25,638 bases of DNA. Source: Ichthyophonus hoferi (taxonomy: Eukaryota; Opisthokonta; Ichthyosporea; Ichthyophonida; Ichthyophonidae). The position numbers and the translations under genes are program-made. The notes under the pieces are model-generated. The model was not told the DNA's origin and searched no databases. It saw nothing but the letters and a program-made list of their open reading frames with translations. Positions 1 to 11,770 of the stretch are shown here, one piece after another (position 1 is the first letter of the stretch; the number at the start of each line of letters is the position of its first letter). The stretch spans positions 21,586 through 47,223 of the forward strand of contig NAOQ01000542.1 of NCBI GenBank assembly GCA_002751075.1, written 5' to 3'.

Positions 1-431
1 ATTATTATTATTATTATTATTAGTACTATGATTATTATTTTTATTTTTTTATTCTATTATTTATATTATATAGCATAAATAGGATAGCGCACATCGAGTA
101 TAATATATATACCTTATCATAATATTATATGATATCGTTTACTATACTATGATTTGCCATACTATATCACGATGGATTATGATATAATATGATTAAAATA
201 TTTTTATGAGCCATATGATATAATAGTATATCCTATGATATCGTAGGTTATAGTCTTATTTGGTATATTATACTATAATATAATATGATTGGAATATTTC
301 TCATGAGCCATACACATGCGTTCTGTTACGAACTACTACTATTATTATACTATTACATATTATATATTATAATATATATACCTACATATACCTACATATA
401 ATAAACTAATATACTAGTGTAATAATATAAT
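1..431. other. AT-rich upstream region of THUMPD1
   Basis: No coding signal was seen. It opens with an (ATT)n microsatellite at about 1-23. A roughly 30-bp stretch around 184-215 (TAATATGATT, then AATATTT, then ATGAGCCATA) recurs at about 281-312, so the segment contains an old direct duplication about 95 bp apart. The 5' UTR and promoter of THUMPD1 must lie here, but no convincing TATA, initiator or splice signal can be singled out in such AT-rich sequence. Confidence 0.5.
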
Positions 432-3400
432 ATGTCAGAAGGTGGAGAAAGAAAGAGAGTAGCCCAGGGGGATGCGGGAGGAAAAAGAAAAAAGAATAAG
501 AGTTATTATAAGAATTTTGCTAAGAATGGGAAGCGGGTAGGTAAGGCATACTAGTGTATTGCAGGATAGTGTAGCGTAGTGTAATGTACTGTAGTATAAT
601 GTGACGTATTGTATTGTAGGAAGGGTATGGTATGGTAGTATAATGTATTATAGGGTATTGTATGGTTTCATATTGTAGGTTATTGTATAGTTTTGTATTG
701 TAGGGTATTGTTTTGTTTGTACTGTATTACGCTTTGTTGCATTATAATCTGTACTCCTATATTATAATACAGTAACCCATTACATTATACTGTGATATAC
801 TACAATAACATGTATTGTATTTTGTTATTTCAATACAATGCAATGCATTAAACTACAAAACAAGTCTAGACATTATACTACAATACATTACACTATACAC
901 TATAACTTGCTTACCTACCCTTCCCTCTTCTCATATTTAACAAAAGCAATAATAGTTCTGACAAAATTTCCATGCTTAGAGACATAATAAGCACCTTTGC
1001 GAACGGACCATATACAACCAAATAACATGACAGTGTATTAAATGTATTATACCATTCTGGTAATATCATACTATCTCTCTCATACCTGCATTTATTAAAA
1101 ACCAAATATAAAAATATGAACAAATGATAGCACAACTCTCGACTCAACGGTTTTTATTTGTAATGTCTTACTCTATAACCATCATGTAACTATATATTAT
1201 ATTAGTATCATTCGCTTTAACTATTTTTATATTTATTTGCAATGTAATAGTAATAGTATATATATATATATATATATATATATTGAGTATAAGATTACAT
1301 TGTGGAATTTTAACTGAAATGTAACTTAATACTGCATGATAGGGGGCTTTTACCGTGGGATCTAGAGGGGTCCTTGTGACATGTGATCATATTACGTCAC
1401 ACAAAGCTCTCGCTGAAGCCATTGATATACTAACTGAGGTGTGTATGCATGTTTTATTCTTTATTATTGATTGAATTGTAATATACCTTTAAATATTTAA
1501 ATACACATTTACGGTATCATACATTTGGATTTTAGACTTTAATAGCTCATCGCGTCCTATATCGCTGTAGTTAAAGCCATTGAATTACTAGGCACATTAT
1601 TCTATATATTTTAAGTTTTCAATTACAGTGTCAGATGTCAGATAGTGTATATACCATATACTTATAATTTTCATGAATAATGACTTTAACTTTCAATTTC
1701 AATACCACAATCATGTCATACAAAGCTGATACGATCCGATTACTAATCGATATAAATTTTACAATCTAGTTGAAGTTACAATATACTTTTTATATTTTTA
1801 TTTTTATTTTTATTTTATATATTTAAATTATATGCCTTTATACGGTATGATGTCAATAAGTCACGGGATGATTATTTTTACTTTTTATTTTTATTTTTTA
1901 TTTTTGCCCTTTATATCTTGGCAATCTATGCATTGTAACCCTATCCCATGTAGTATGCCGATAAACTTTACCCCGTACCTGATGACGTAGTTGCTGAGGA
2001 AGAGGAAGAGGAGAGTGTAGCTGATGCTCTAAAAAAGGAAATAGAAAATCTGAAAAAGGTAATATCATGAGTCATATGCATAGGGCTGGATGGCTGTTAC
2101 TTTATACCTTACCTGTATATTAGTATACTAGATTATTTGTGTGACCATACTATACGATTATTTACCATAATATATTATTATAGGTCTAGATTATCGTAGG
2201 GAATAATGGTGAGTAACCATTGGTTTGAGATTAATCTTAAATTAATCGGATGTCACATGACATATAGATCAGATGCTAGGACTGGTTGAGAAGAGTAACT
2301 CTCACCCCCTTGCTATATTTCCTTATCTCTTACAATAACTATAGTATTAAATCTTTAAAAATTTAAAATTAGCATTAGTTATGTATTGGTAGGGAAAAGG
2401 TACTCTTATTAATGCCATGTTCTTTATCTGTCAGATTAAAACCCATTTTAAAAACTTCTAAAAATTAAAAAAATTAACAAGACTTATGCATCGGTATGAA
2501 AAACTTTATTTTTCAAAAAATTAACAGCAGTTGTTCATTGGTAGGAAAAGAATGACAAGGCGGAAAAGACGCCTAGAATCAGCCCTCTAGATATGGATCG
2601 TACCAGAGGTGTGTTGTTTATACAGTGTGCTGAGCCCATAGACCCGGAGGTTCTGGTACTTAGTATTATGAAGGATTGCAGTGAAACTAAACAGCTTAGG
2701 ACTAGGTATGTATATGTGTGTATGTGTGTATGTATCTATCTATCTATGTAGATATATATTATGTTATGTTATATTATACTATATTATATTATGCTATAGG
2801 ATATTTTATTATTTTACATAATCTACCCCTCCTTCCTTCTCTCATTCCTAACATTTTCAATTATGTTCCACTCCCATATGCACACACTTTTCCAGAGTTC
2901 ATCTGGGGCATATACATATTCCCACACTGCCATACTATCCTGCGATCCTACCATAACATCATCCCTACACATATATATATAGGTTTATCCAACGCATGAT
3001 CCCCGTGTCTACCACATGTAAAGCCAATGAAGGAGATATTGTAAAGGCTGCACGTGGCGTTATTGCTCCTTATTTCCACCAACCAGAACAGTCCAATGTT
3101 AAAGTGCGTATCCCTGGAATTGTAATCATTAATAATGAAAAGCTAAAATTTACATCAATTAAAACCCAACCTATTATTAATAGGCATTATATTTTAGCTT
3201 GTATATTTAATGGTTTGTTAAGCAGCCTGTGACCTGTCTATTTGTCCTAATGACTAGTATCCTGTAAACACAAGCCTATCTTCTATGCCATATTATTGAC
3301 AAAGATACTTTATATATATATATACATTATATATATCTATATACATATACCTATGCATACACATACACATACAAATACACATGCACACATGTATATACAC

Positions 3401-4378
3401 ACCCACACACTCACCCGCCCCCTCTCTCTATACACACACAGTATGCAGTATGGTACCGTGCACGTAACAATGAGGCCCTCGACCGCCTGACTATTATCAA
3501 TGCATTAGCTGTATTAGCCACAGAAGGGAAAGAGCACAAAGTAGACCTAACAAACCCTGACCTGGTTATAGTGGCAGAGATAGTATCGGTAGGATATGCT
3601 ACATTGCCTCATTCTCTCCCTTTCTATCTATTTATCTTCTATATCCTATTTATATACTATCATACTATCATATACATAGGCAGACTAAAAGGTCAACACG
3701 CCAACACACTATATTCCAATACACTAGTACATTAATAGTGGTAAATGATAAATGGATACTGTAAGCATTCTCCATTCTTCCAGCTGTACATATACAATAC
3801 AATAGATATATAGGGTATTAACATGTGTTCAGATATGGGTCTACTTAAGGTAGTTTTCTTGTGTTGATTAAACAAGGTACTGTGTTCACGTTACATTAAA
3901 TTAGAATTTGGTGGTATCTATAGATACCTTTATAGATACATATACGTATGTGTGCAGGTATGTAGGTATATATATATGCATGTGTATTTGTCTTTTTGTA
4001 TGTATGTATGTATGTACATTTATATGCACATTCCCTTACATATCATAAACATGGCATACACATAGGGTACAGCACTATACGGATATCATATGTACATAGA
4101 TATAACACGTACTATTATATACTACTATATATTATTATATAATATTACGCACTATCACATCATTCTATACTAATATATAATCGTATTCATCCTCACAGAA
4201 ATACTGCTGTCTGTCTGTAGTGAAAGATTTCTACTTGCATAAGAGATACAATATACATGAGATAGTTGGCTTAGGCGATAGTATGAGAATGGCAGCCATG
4301 AAAAGGAAAGAGAACAAGGCACTAGAGGAACAGAAAGCGCTGGAGAAGGGAGAGGAAGAGGAACAGAAAAAAGAATAA
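432..4378 (+). CDS. THUMPD1: THUMP domain-containing protein 1 (Tan1 homologue), seven exons, complete
   Basis: THUMPD1/Tan1 is the tRNA-binding partner of the acetyltransferase NAT10/Kre33, needed for N4-acetylcytidine in tRNA-Ser and tRNA-Leu (family knowledge). Exons: 432-536, 1343-1438, 1954-2058, 2545-2705, 2983-3103, 3442-3588, 4199-4378, all GT-AG. Intron phases are 0, 0, 0, 2, 0, 0. The product is 304 aa; human is about 353. The N-terminus is short and Lys/Arg-rich (KRKKNKSYYKNFAKNGKR). GVLVTCDHITSHKA at about residues 44-57 matches the conserved GILITCN block. An acidic segment (AEEEEEESVADALKKEIE) follows. The THUMP domain spans about 155-255 with RMIPVSTTCKA (161-171), WYRARNN and KVDLTNP (229-235). 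KYCCLSVVKDF begins the last exon and also matches the family. The C-tail is a Lys/Glu-rich helix, shorter than in mammals. The ATG at 432 gives the expected basic N-terminus in phase with exon 2. The intron after 3103 uses a weak GTGCGT donor. Confidence 0.93.
528..924. repeat. Inverted repeat spanning the exon 1 / intron 1 border of THUMPD1
   Basis: The left arm (about 528-602) and right arm (about 869-924) are inverted copies. Both read GGGAAG, then GGGTAGGTAAG, and later TGTAATGTA-TGTAGTATAATGT with a single mismatch, when the right arm is read on the minus strand. The left arm is longer by about 18 bases. The loop (603-868) is rich in TGTATTG-type repeats. The left arm includes the last bases of exon 1 and its 5' splice site at 537. 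Confidence 0.75.
1256..1284. repeat. (TA)n microsatellite in THUMPD1 intron 1
   Basis: Uninterrupted alternating TA dinucleotides, about 60 bases before the exon 2 acceptor at 1341-1342. Confidence 0.9.
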
Positions 4379-4478
4379 AACCCTGGCTGGTTCTAGTTTA
4401 AAATGCTGCTATATATTTTTATATGGTATACTAGATCATAAAACTATGAAGCTCTTTGTCTGTGTCACCATATAAATG

Positions 4479-4484
4479 AATAAA
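4479..4484 (+). terminator. Probable poly(A) signal of THUMPD1
   Basis: A canonical AATAAA lies about 100 bases past the stop codon and is followed at once by a T/GT-rich stretch (TTTTTGTTTGTTTG), the usual downstream element. Another AATAAA overlaps the stop codon at 4375-4380 but lacks a GT-rich follower as close. Confidence 0.7.
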
Positions 4485-5397
4485 CATCTTTTTGTTTGTT
4501 TGTTTTCTCTGCATGCAACCATATGTTATCATTTAAGATGAATCAGATAATGTTGGAGCACATATAATACATATATTACATTACAATGATGCCTTATTTA
4601 TTTATTATTATTATCTGCTGTTAATCAAGTAGTACATATTATTTAGCTAACTTGTACAATAATAAAGAGATTATCTATCAAAGCTGTGTAGTAGTGATTT
4701 GGATTGAGACCAACTCATGTATATCATATTGTGGTAGGTATACAGCCTGATCTACATTCAGTCTGACTGCATCATAGGTGTTTAGAATAGTATTAATTAA
4801 ATACTCAAACCAATATATATGAAAAATGAGGAGTAAAAGGTCTGTATATCCAAATAAATTCAAATAACAACAATGAGACAATTGAAATTTTAATGCAGGT
4901 TACCAAGCTTGATTTTAAATAAATAAGTCAAAAGGTGTAGTGAAAAACAGAACCAAACATGAACTACATATATTACCTTAAAACAAAGGGAAGAATAATA
5001 ACATCAGGATAATATAGTTAAAAAGCGCTTGGAAGATTTTAAATTAAGCGTTAAATTGTATCAAATATTTTACTTTCAACATGGGTGTTTGTAACAACCA
5101 CATCCTCTACCTCACTCTGGATTTTTGGCTTGTCATCCATGTGCCTGAGTATAATTTTCCTTTGCAAAATCACTGGACATAATGTATAAGACTTTACTTA
5201 ATAGATTTGCCAGGTTTTGTGACCGTAATAAACTGTTGAAGCTTTCTATGTTATCATGTTAAGAATCATAAGTAGAGGCAAGTGTTTCTGTGACCTATAT
5301 TTGTTTAGAAGGAGATAGAAACCGAATTAAGGGGCGTTTAAACGTGTCCCTTTGCATACACGGAGTACAGATATGCTAAAAAATATTTTTTATTGTT

Positions 5398-5420
5398 AAA
5401 CAAGTCAGCAGGACTTGTTT
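5398..5420. repeat. Short perfect hairpin
   Basis: AAACAAGTC and GACTTGTTT form a perfect 9-bp stem around the 5-base loop AGCAG. It lies in the 3' flank of both convergent genes; function unknown. Confidence 0.7.
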
Positions 5421-5683
5421 TAGGAAGGATTATTTAGCAATGTGTTATCTGGACCCCAAGATATGATCTGAAATGGCTTATTTTATAGCTGCAGGGTCTC
5501 TGTCATTGACTGATTCAATCTTAATCGATCATTTTGAATTGCTATTTAAAACCAATAGATTGCACTAACGGTTTTTCCAGTCTACATATGCAGTAATAAT
5601 TGCCAATAGTATTAAATGATTATAGCTGTATAAATAAATACCCAAATAAACCAAGAATTTCTGTTTTAACACTATCTTTAGAC

Positions 5684-5731
5684 CTTCTCGTTGCATTCTA
5701 ATCGGTATTAAAGTTGAACCTCAACGAGAAG
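5684..5731. repeat. 10-bp inverted repeat with 28-base loop
   Basis: CTTCTCGTTG (5684-5693) and CAACGAGAAG (5722-5731) are perfect inverted copies. The sequence is less AT-rich than its surroundings. Could be a structured RNA, a 3' UTR element or the ends of a tiny insertion; no assignment is made. Confidence 0.6.
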
Positions 5732-6048
5732 TGTCACCAAGCCAGTGTTCGTGTCTTTTCAAATAATATTCTCACCCTTTTACAAAAACCGCTATATTAA
5801 ATTAGCATCTTTAGATTGAAAATTTAATCCTGCAGATTTATAAAAATCAAAAAAGAAAAAAGAAAAACATAAATATAAATTTAGTATTAATAATTTAACC
5901 TGATATTTATAAATAATGCTATATAAGACAAAGATAAGCAATCTGTTTATAATACCATTTATGATATGAATATTAATGCTAATATTATGGAATATAACAC
6001 ATGATACTATATATTGGTAGTACTATAAGTCAGCATGTATGAGAATAT

Positions 6049-9000
6049 CTACTTCATCATACGACGAATAAACATAGCCACTACAATGGCAAGCAGGAGT
6101 GCAGATCCCTGATTGAGTATTGTCACAAAGTATTCGGCTTCCGTAATTTGAGTCTGAACTTCTGAATATCGAGACTGCGCCTAAGAAATGGTATAAGCAA
6201 AGTATAGCAAATGAATAAGTAAGTGATAAATGCCTTATTAAACCTTTTTATGGTATGACAAATGCTATAGCACATCCCGTATGTCAAATGATGGAGAAAA
6301 TGTGATGGTAAGTGTAGAATAATAAATACGGAACACTGTAATAAAGCAGTAACGACATGCAATCATGACTCTATGAAATTGTACACTGTCGCTGCTCTGC
6401 ATATATTTATAAAACACACATATATAAATGATTTATGTAACAGATACACCTCTTTCCTCCCATCCTTACATACACGTACATATAGCTTCATCTAAACCTT
6501 CTTACCTTTCCTACTGCTTTTATTAGAATATCGCGTGCAGCGGACTCACTAATTAGAGTTGGGCCGTGAACTATAAGTTTTTTTCCGTCTATCTTTTTGT
6601 TTTTGAAGGAGGATGTGTACTGCCCTAATCCATTCAGTTCTAGGAATTGTTCAACCTAGATAATGCAAAGAAAAAGATAAAGGAAGAGAGGCAATACAGG
6701 GGGTATTGGAGAGATATTTTCATAGACAGGGGTAAACAAGTGGTATAAGTGACAGCGATAGTAGTAATAAAAATAGGTGTATTTACATAACTGATAAAGT
6801 ATATTACGTAATTATTTTTAAGAGATATATCCCACTTAGTCCTACTTTTTTTGTGTCTTTAGTTTTATTAAATACTTATTCTATATCTATGTACACATAT
6901 ACAATATGAAACAAATTGTGTATTTGTGTCTTCAGTGGAATCATTAAATAAAACTGGTTTGGTAATCCCAATTCTTCACCCTATAGTTATTCTTCAAACA
7001 TGCCATGTACCTTTATGGAGTCCCATTCACTCATTGGTGCCTCCACATAAAGTTCACCCAGCTTTTTTTTACGAGCCGCCCTCATTTTTTTCTCCTGGGC
7101 TTGGACCTCTTTCTCTAACTAGAAATATTTTTTTGTTAATAGTATTCTGTGTTTATACCAAAATAAATGATAAAGAGGAAAGCACATATACGTTGTCCTT
7201 AGGTAAGCATATCATTCATTCATACATATGCTTAGGTGTCCTAAAAAGATAAGACAATCATGAAGGGAAAAAAAGGAAAGGACTAGTAAGCGGAAGGGGC
7301 AGAAAACGGTGTTTTCAAAGAGAGTAGAAATAATATAGAATAAAAATATAGAGGAAAAAAAATAATAAAAAATAAAATAAGAATATTTATGTAGAATTCC
7401 AAAAACTGCAAAATTATGGTACATCTCTTTAGATAAAGAAGTATACGTAATAATGAGACTTCGTTATCAGCACATACCTTTGCCACTTGCTTAAAAATAC
7501 TGGATATAACCTGATGAGGACTTGCTAAACCGATCATTAGAGGCGTTTGACTGTCCTGCTTAATGATTGTTAATATAATGTTCTTGGCAATATATCGTGA
7601 TCATTTGTAGATTGGTGTAAATTATATTTTTTAAGTAACTATGTGAATTGTATTTGCGCATATATATGGACTTATTTGTATATGTTCATAAGCAAGTTGA
7701 CTACACATTAACTATTCATATATATTTATTGGCGATTGCTGTGTTATAAATGGCCTCATATAAGCATATATGCGTGCGCTTAGTCAAACTTTGGAATAAT
7801 ATCTGCGCACGAAAGCGTGCATGAGCACTAGTGGATGTATATATGGTTGGATACAACCTTGCCAGGTATACTAGTAGATGCCCCCTTATTCAGTAGGAAT
7901 TGTACACATTCCACACTTTCGGCTTTAATGCAATGCACTAGAGGTGTTTGGTTTTTCTGTAAGGAAAAAATAATTGATATCAACAGATTATTAAAACTTA
8001 TAAAATTAAAACATAGATAGAATGTTATTGTAGATGTTATTGAAATAAATCTTCCCCCTCCTCTAGAATCCACACACTATCTTAGTTTCGTGTTTTTATT
8101 CTTGGCATTGTTATATTATGTTGTAAAATTGTTTAACAATAGGCCAGTTTTGGCTACATGTTAAATGTTTAAAATTAACAAATTTTAATCAAAACTAAAA
8201 GGCATACACAAAAGAAAAATGTTTAGACTGAGATATCCTAAAGTAGTATAAATATGTGGGGAATATAGTCAATAGACAATCAATATAAGTAAGGTAATTT
8301 ATGTGTAAAATAGAGTAAATTATGTTATGAAAACAAAAACTAGTATTTTAAAAAAAGGGGGTAACCTAAAAAACAGCCTGAATTGAATGTGACTTCGTTT
8401 TGTTCCAAGTAGACAAAAGCCATAATTATGTTTTAACATACATCACCATCCGGGTCGTCTACATTCATACCCAAGTCTACAAGATAAGCTACCAGCTTCA
8501 TGTTTGGCTTGTTAATTGTCGCCCAGTGTAGCGCATTTTGTTTCCACTGTAGTGGGAAATAAGTAGGTGTCCGAACTTTGACCTATCTGGATATGGCTTC
8601 ACAGTAATCATCTATTTTGAGTTTTAGCATACCTCCATGCTAGGCTTTATTTTTTATCCTCTCTCTGTGCCTCCTTCAATTTGTTTGAAATTGTTTTTAA
8701 ACAATCTGTCTCCAGTTTACTCCCTTTACATTTACGTACATTTCATATATATATATGCAATTTTTAGTTTATTGTCATTTTTTACCGTCATTGTTTCTTT
8801 TCTTTATTTGCAATTCTTTTATTATGTTTTTATAAATTTATAATTTCTATATAGTACCCTTGTTTTCTTTATTTTCTTCCCACTTCCATTTTTTTGTTGC
8901 TTATTTTGATAACATTGTTGTGTGTATTTAAGAGAAGCTATTAAGTTGGTATGCTGTTGTAGCAATTCAAAGAATATATATATATGCTACAAAACAAGAG

Positions 9001-10268
9001 AAAAATATTGAACAATTAAAGGTAATGCTAAAGCATTTGAAACTACATATTACAAAACAAAATGAGAGAAAGTGAGGGGCAAATCAACCAGTCTAGAAAA
9101 ATGTGCATTAAAATAAAATGAAAAGTGTATATATACAGTAGTGTCTTTTTCAAAGATATCGGCCCCACGATCAATCAGCATTTTGATTACTTCTAGGTGC
9201 CCATTGTAGCAGGATTGCTGAAGTGGCGTTTGCCCCCACTAGGCCCCATGCTTTTATTAAGTCTTATATACCTACTTTTTATATGTTTTTAAAACTATAC
9301 ATTGTCCAAAACTTCAATTAGAGTAAGTAGGATCAAAGGTACCTTTTTAAAAAGGAAATTTATATAAAAAGATAATAGCTCCAATAAATATAAAATATAT
9401 GGATGGGTAAGAAAACAACTCCAAACAAACAAAACAATATAGAATTCCATATATAGCGCATTTATTCATGTTAATAACTCTCTATACGGTTTTTGCGGCT
9501 AATAGAATAAATGCTAAAACCAAAAAACTATGGTATAACACGGATAAGGGCAAAGGTTGGTATCTGATTCTCTACCAACTCTTTTTAAAACTACAAAAAA
9601 TAGAGAAGTTAAAACATAATTCTAATCGTTAAATCTTTAAATATTTAATTTTCAAAATAATTTTAACACTCACATCATCTTTTGCTGTTACACTAGCGCC
9701 CTTGTCCAGTAACCACTTTGTGGCTTCGACATTTCCATCCCCAGCTGTCCAATGCAGAGCAGTCATCCCTTTCTGTTCAGTTTTTAAAGGTTAAGTAGTA
9801 AGTGAAAAATGAATGAATAAATTAGAAAATAAAAAACCAAATAGAATAGAATTAGTCTGCGTTTTCATCCGTGTCTGAACAAAGAGATCTAATGTATAAA
9901 AGCAAATAATTTGTTGATATAATCAGTGTCCCAAGTAAATAATTACGTCAAAAGTATGAAGATAAGTAAAAGTTAAAGGGATGGGAGAGATAATTATTAT
10001 TTACTTGCATGTATATATAGGCTGAGTCAACTGCATCTTATACACACTCCCCTGCAATAAACTAAACTATAATTCTATGTTGAATTTTAAAAATACTTAC
10101 CACATCACCCCGCTGATGTGTATCCGTCACCGAGAAGCCCATATTTTGTAACGATTTCATCTTTGGAAGATTGCCTTCGCGTGCGGCTTGAAGCATTGCT
10201 GTGCCAGCATCCCCGCGTAGCTTTTCTATATCTGATATATCTACAAATCCTTCTTCGTTTGCACTCAT
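6049..10268 (-). CDS. Ankyrin-repeat, SAM-like, C-terminal membrane-anchored protein (ASZ1/GASZ-like layout)
   Basis: Nine coding exons in transcript order: 10268-10101, 9772-9674, 9238-9137, 8546-8442, 7956-7858, 7558-7478, 7118-7011, 6655-6506, 6180-6049. All introns are GT-AG and phase 0; the product is 347 aa. Residues 21-218 hold about six ankyrin repeats, with exon starts falling at repeat starts (KGMTALHW, WGQTPLQQ, WKQNALHW, KNQTPLVH, QDSQTPLM). Residues 212-240 are charged and helical (KEVQAQEKKMRAARKKK). A SAM-like domain runs from about W250 to 305 (VEQFLELNGLGQY, then IDGKKL). A hydrophobic anchor at about 322-342 (SALLLAIVVAMFI) is followed by RRMMK, as in tail-anchored outer-mitochondrial or ER proteins. 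ANK + SAM + C-terminal anchor is the ASZ1/GASZ order, but this protein lacks the long linker after SAM found there, so orthology is unproven. The ATG at 10268 has a good context (ACCATGA). An in-frame upstream ATG (10322) or a spliced upstream exon could extend it. The donor after 7858 (GTTGTA) is weak. Confidence 0.85.
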
Positions 10269-11139
10269 GGTGGAGATGATGCTGATAATATTACTGTTGG
10301 TGTCACGTGCCTGCATATTCATGCATTGATAATTGTAACAGCATAGTCATGAGTAATTTGACCACGTCCAAAAGAAGGTAACCAATTCTTTTTGGTATTT
10401 TCAATTGTGTAAGTACTTTATAAGCCTGAATATGGTATAGTTAATTTATAAAAGGCATAAGTAATGATTCAAATTGACATCGTTCAACAAACCACCATCT
10501 GGAAAAGACATTATAGTTAAATGTAATATATTTTTGAGAGGACTCTAAATTGAAGAATTATATTAAAAAAGTAACATCAAATACATGTCATATTTTGTTA
10601 CTAGCTATGCTATTAACATATACGTTTCATGCAAAATTCTAAGAACTTGACCATTGGAATGTTTAGAATTCAATTATGGAGAAAATACATACTAAATAGG
10701 TAAGGGTACTTTTTAAAATATATATATATATATATATATATTATTATAGTTTGGTAAACATACGAATAAAAAACGTTTATATAACTTACAGCCTACTTCT
10801 CTCCCTTCTCCCCCTTCTCCCTTCTCCCAAATTTAAAACCTACAATACAATTTGTTACTTTAGTATTATTATTATTTCTTATACTATGATAACCCTTGAT
10901 CGTGTGTTTTTTTGGTCGCTTTCAAACTTCCAATGACTCTATATGAATCTGTTTTGCTTATTACTATAAAAAATTAAAAATTAAAAAAAAAAAAAAAAAA
11001 AAAGTTAGGGTATTACATATTATATAGAGTAAATTTGTTAGTAGAACATAAATCTTTTTATCATAATCTCTCTCAAAGTATAAAAATACAGAAATATATA
11101 CCGATATAAGAAAATGAAAAGTAGCAAATGTAAATGTAC

Positions 11140-11163
11140 CTGTCGGTCTATCACCACTTTGTC
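11140..11163 (-). other. Candidate 24-nt upstream exon of the ankyrin-SAM gene
   Basis: On the minus strand a TTTATTTATTTGCAG acceptor and a CAG|GTACAT donor bracket exactly 24 bases reading DKVVIDRQ in phase 0. A matching acceptor (ATATGCAG, AG at 10312-10311) just upstream of the first coding exon would join it in frame to ARDTNSNIISIIST and then the chosen start Met. No ATG lies in this piece, so it could be 5' UTR or follow an unseen first coding exon. Confidence 0.4.
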
Positions 11164-11770
11164 CTGCAAATAAATAAAGAAAAAGGCTATCACTCTAGAC
11201 ATATTTATTAGTCAATATCTTTCCAATTATGCACGATATCTACCTATCTATTGGTAATGCTACCCAATAGCTGATTAATAAGCTGATATTATAACCAACT
11301 CCGTGAACAAAAACCAGAAAACAAAATGCAATGCAAAAAATAAATGCAATCAAGCTGATGAGAAATACTATCAACTTTGACGATAGAGAGATCTTAAAGC
11401 ATATGATTATTGAGATTGTAAGTTTAAAAAGCATACTTTTAGGAAAAATTATAATAGTAATCATATTATTATTATTATTATTATTATCTTAATTTTTGAC
11501 TTTCCGTTTATTCCCCTCCCCACCCCCAGGAAGGCTACAATACATTTTATTTGACATAAAATATAGGATCCGTACACTAGTCCATCCATTTTATATTGCG
11601 CGGTTATTTACGTAAGTTTAATAATTATCCAAATATTTTGCATACTTAACATGTTAGCTTTATGTATTTTTTGTGCTTTATATATATATATGAATAATAC
11701 CGTCCGATATATATATCCTTATGTGAAGAGAAATAATTACCAACTTTGAAATTAGAAATCCAAACAAAAA

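Larger units (their letters stand above)
4379..6048. other. Intergenic region between two convergent genes, with unassigned exon-like fragments
   Basis: No complete gene could be built. Three stretches look coding. On the minus strand, 5172-5051 starts after a CCAG acceptor and encodes 39 residues with a charged middle (HMDDKPKIQSEVEDVVVTN) ending in TAA. Also on the minus strand, the frame ending at 4678 finishes with VDQAVYLPQYDIHELVS. On the plus strand, 5309-5379 follows TTTAG and encodes GDRNRIKGRLNVSLCIHG to a stop. Their phases do not join to each other or to the flanking genes. A 10-bp palindrome (CGTTTAAACG) is at 5335-5344, and two perfect-stem hairpins are listed separately. The 3' UTRs of both neighbours must lie here. 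Confidence 0.5.

Noticed and set aside
2996-3232. Plus-strand 78-codon frame as a separate gene
   Set aside because: Its first part is THUMPD1 exon 5 and the rest is read-through past the donor at 3104 into the intron.
10983-11003. Pure A run as the tail of a retroposed gene or SINE
   Set aside because: No body with promoter boxes, no coding remnant and no target-site duplication could be seen next to it; A/T runs are frequent here.
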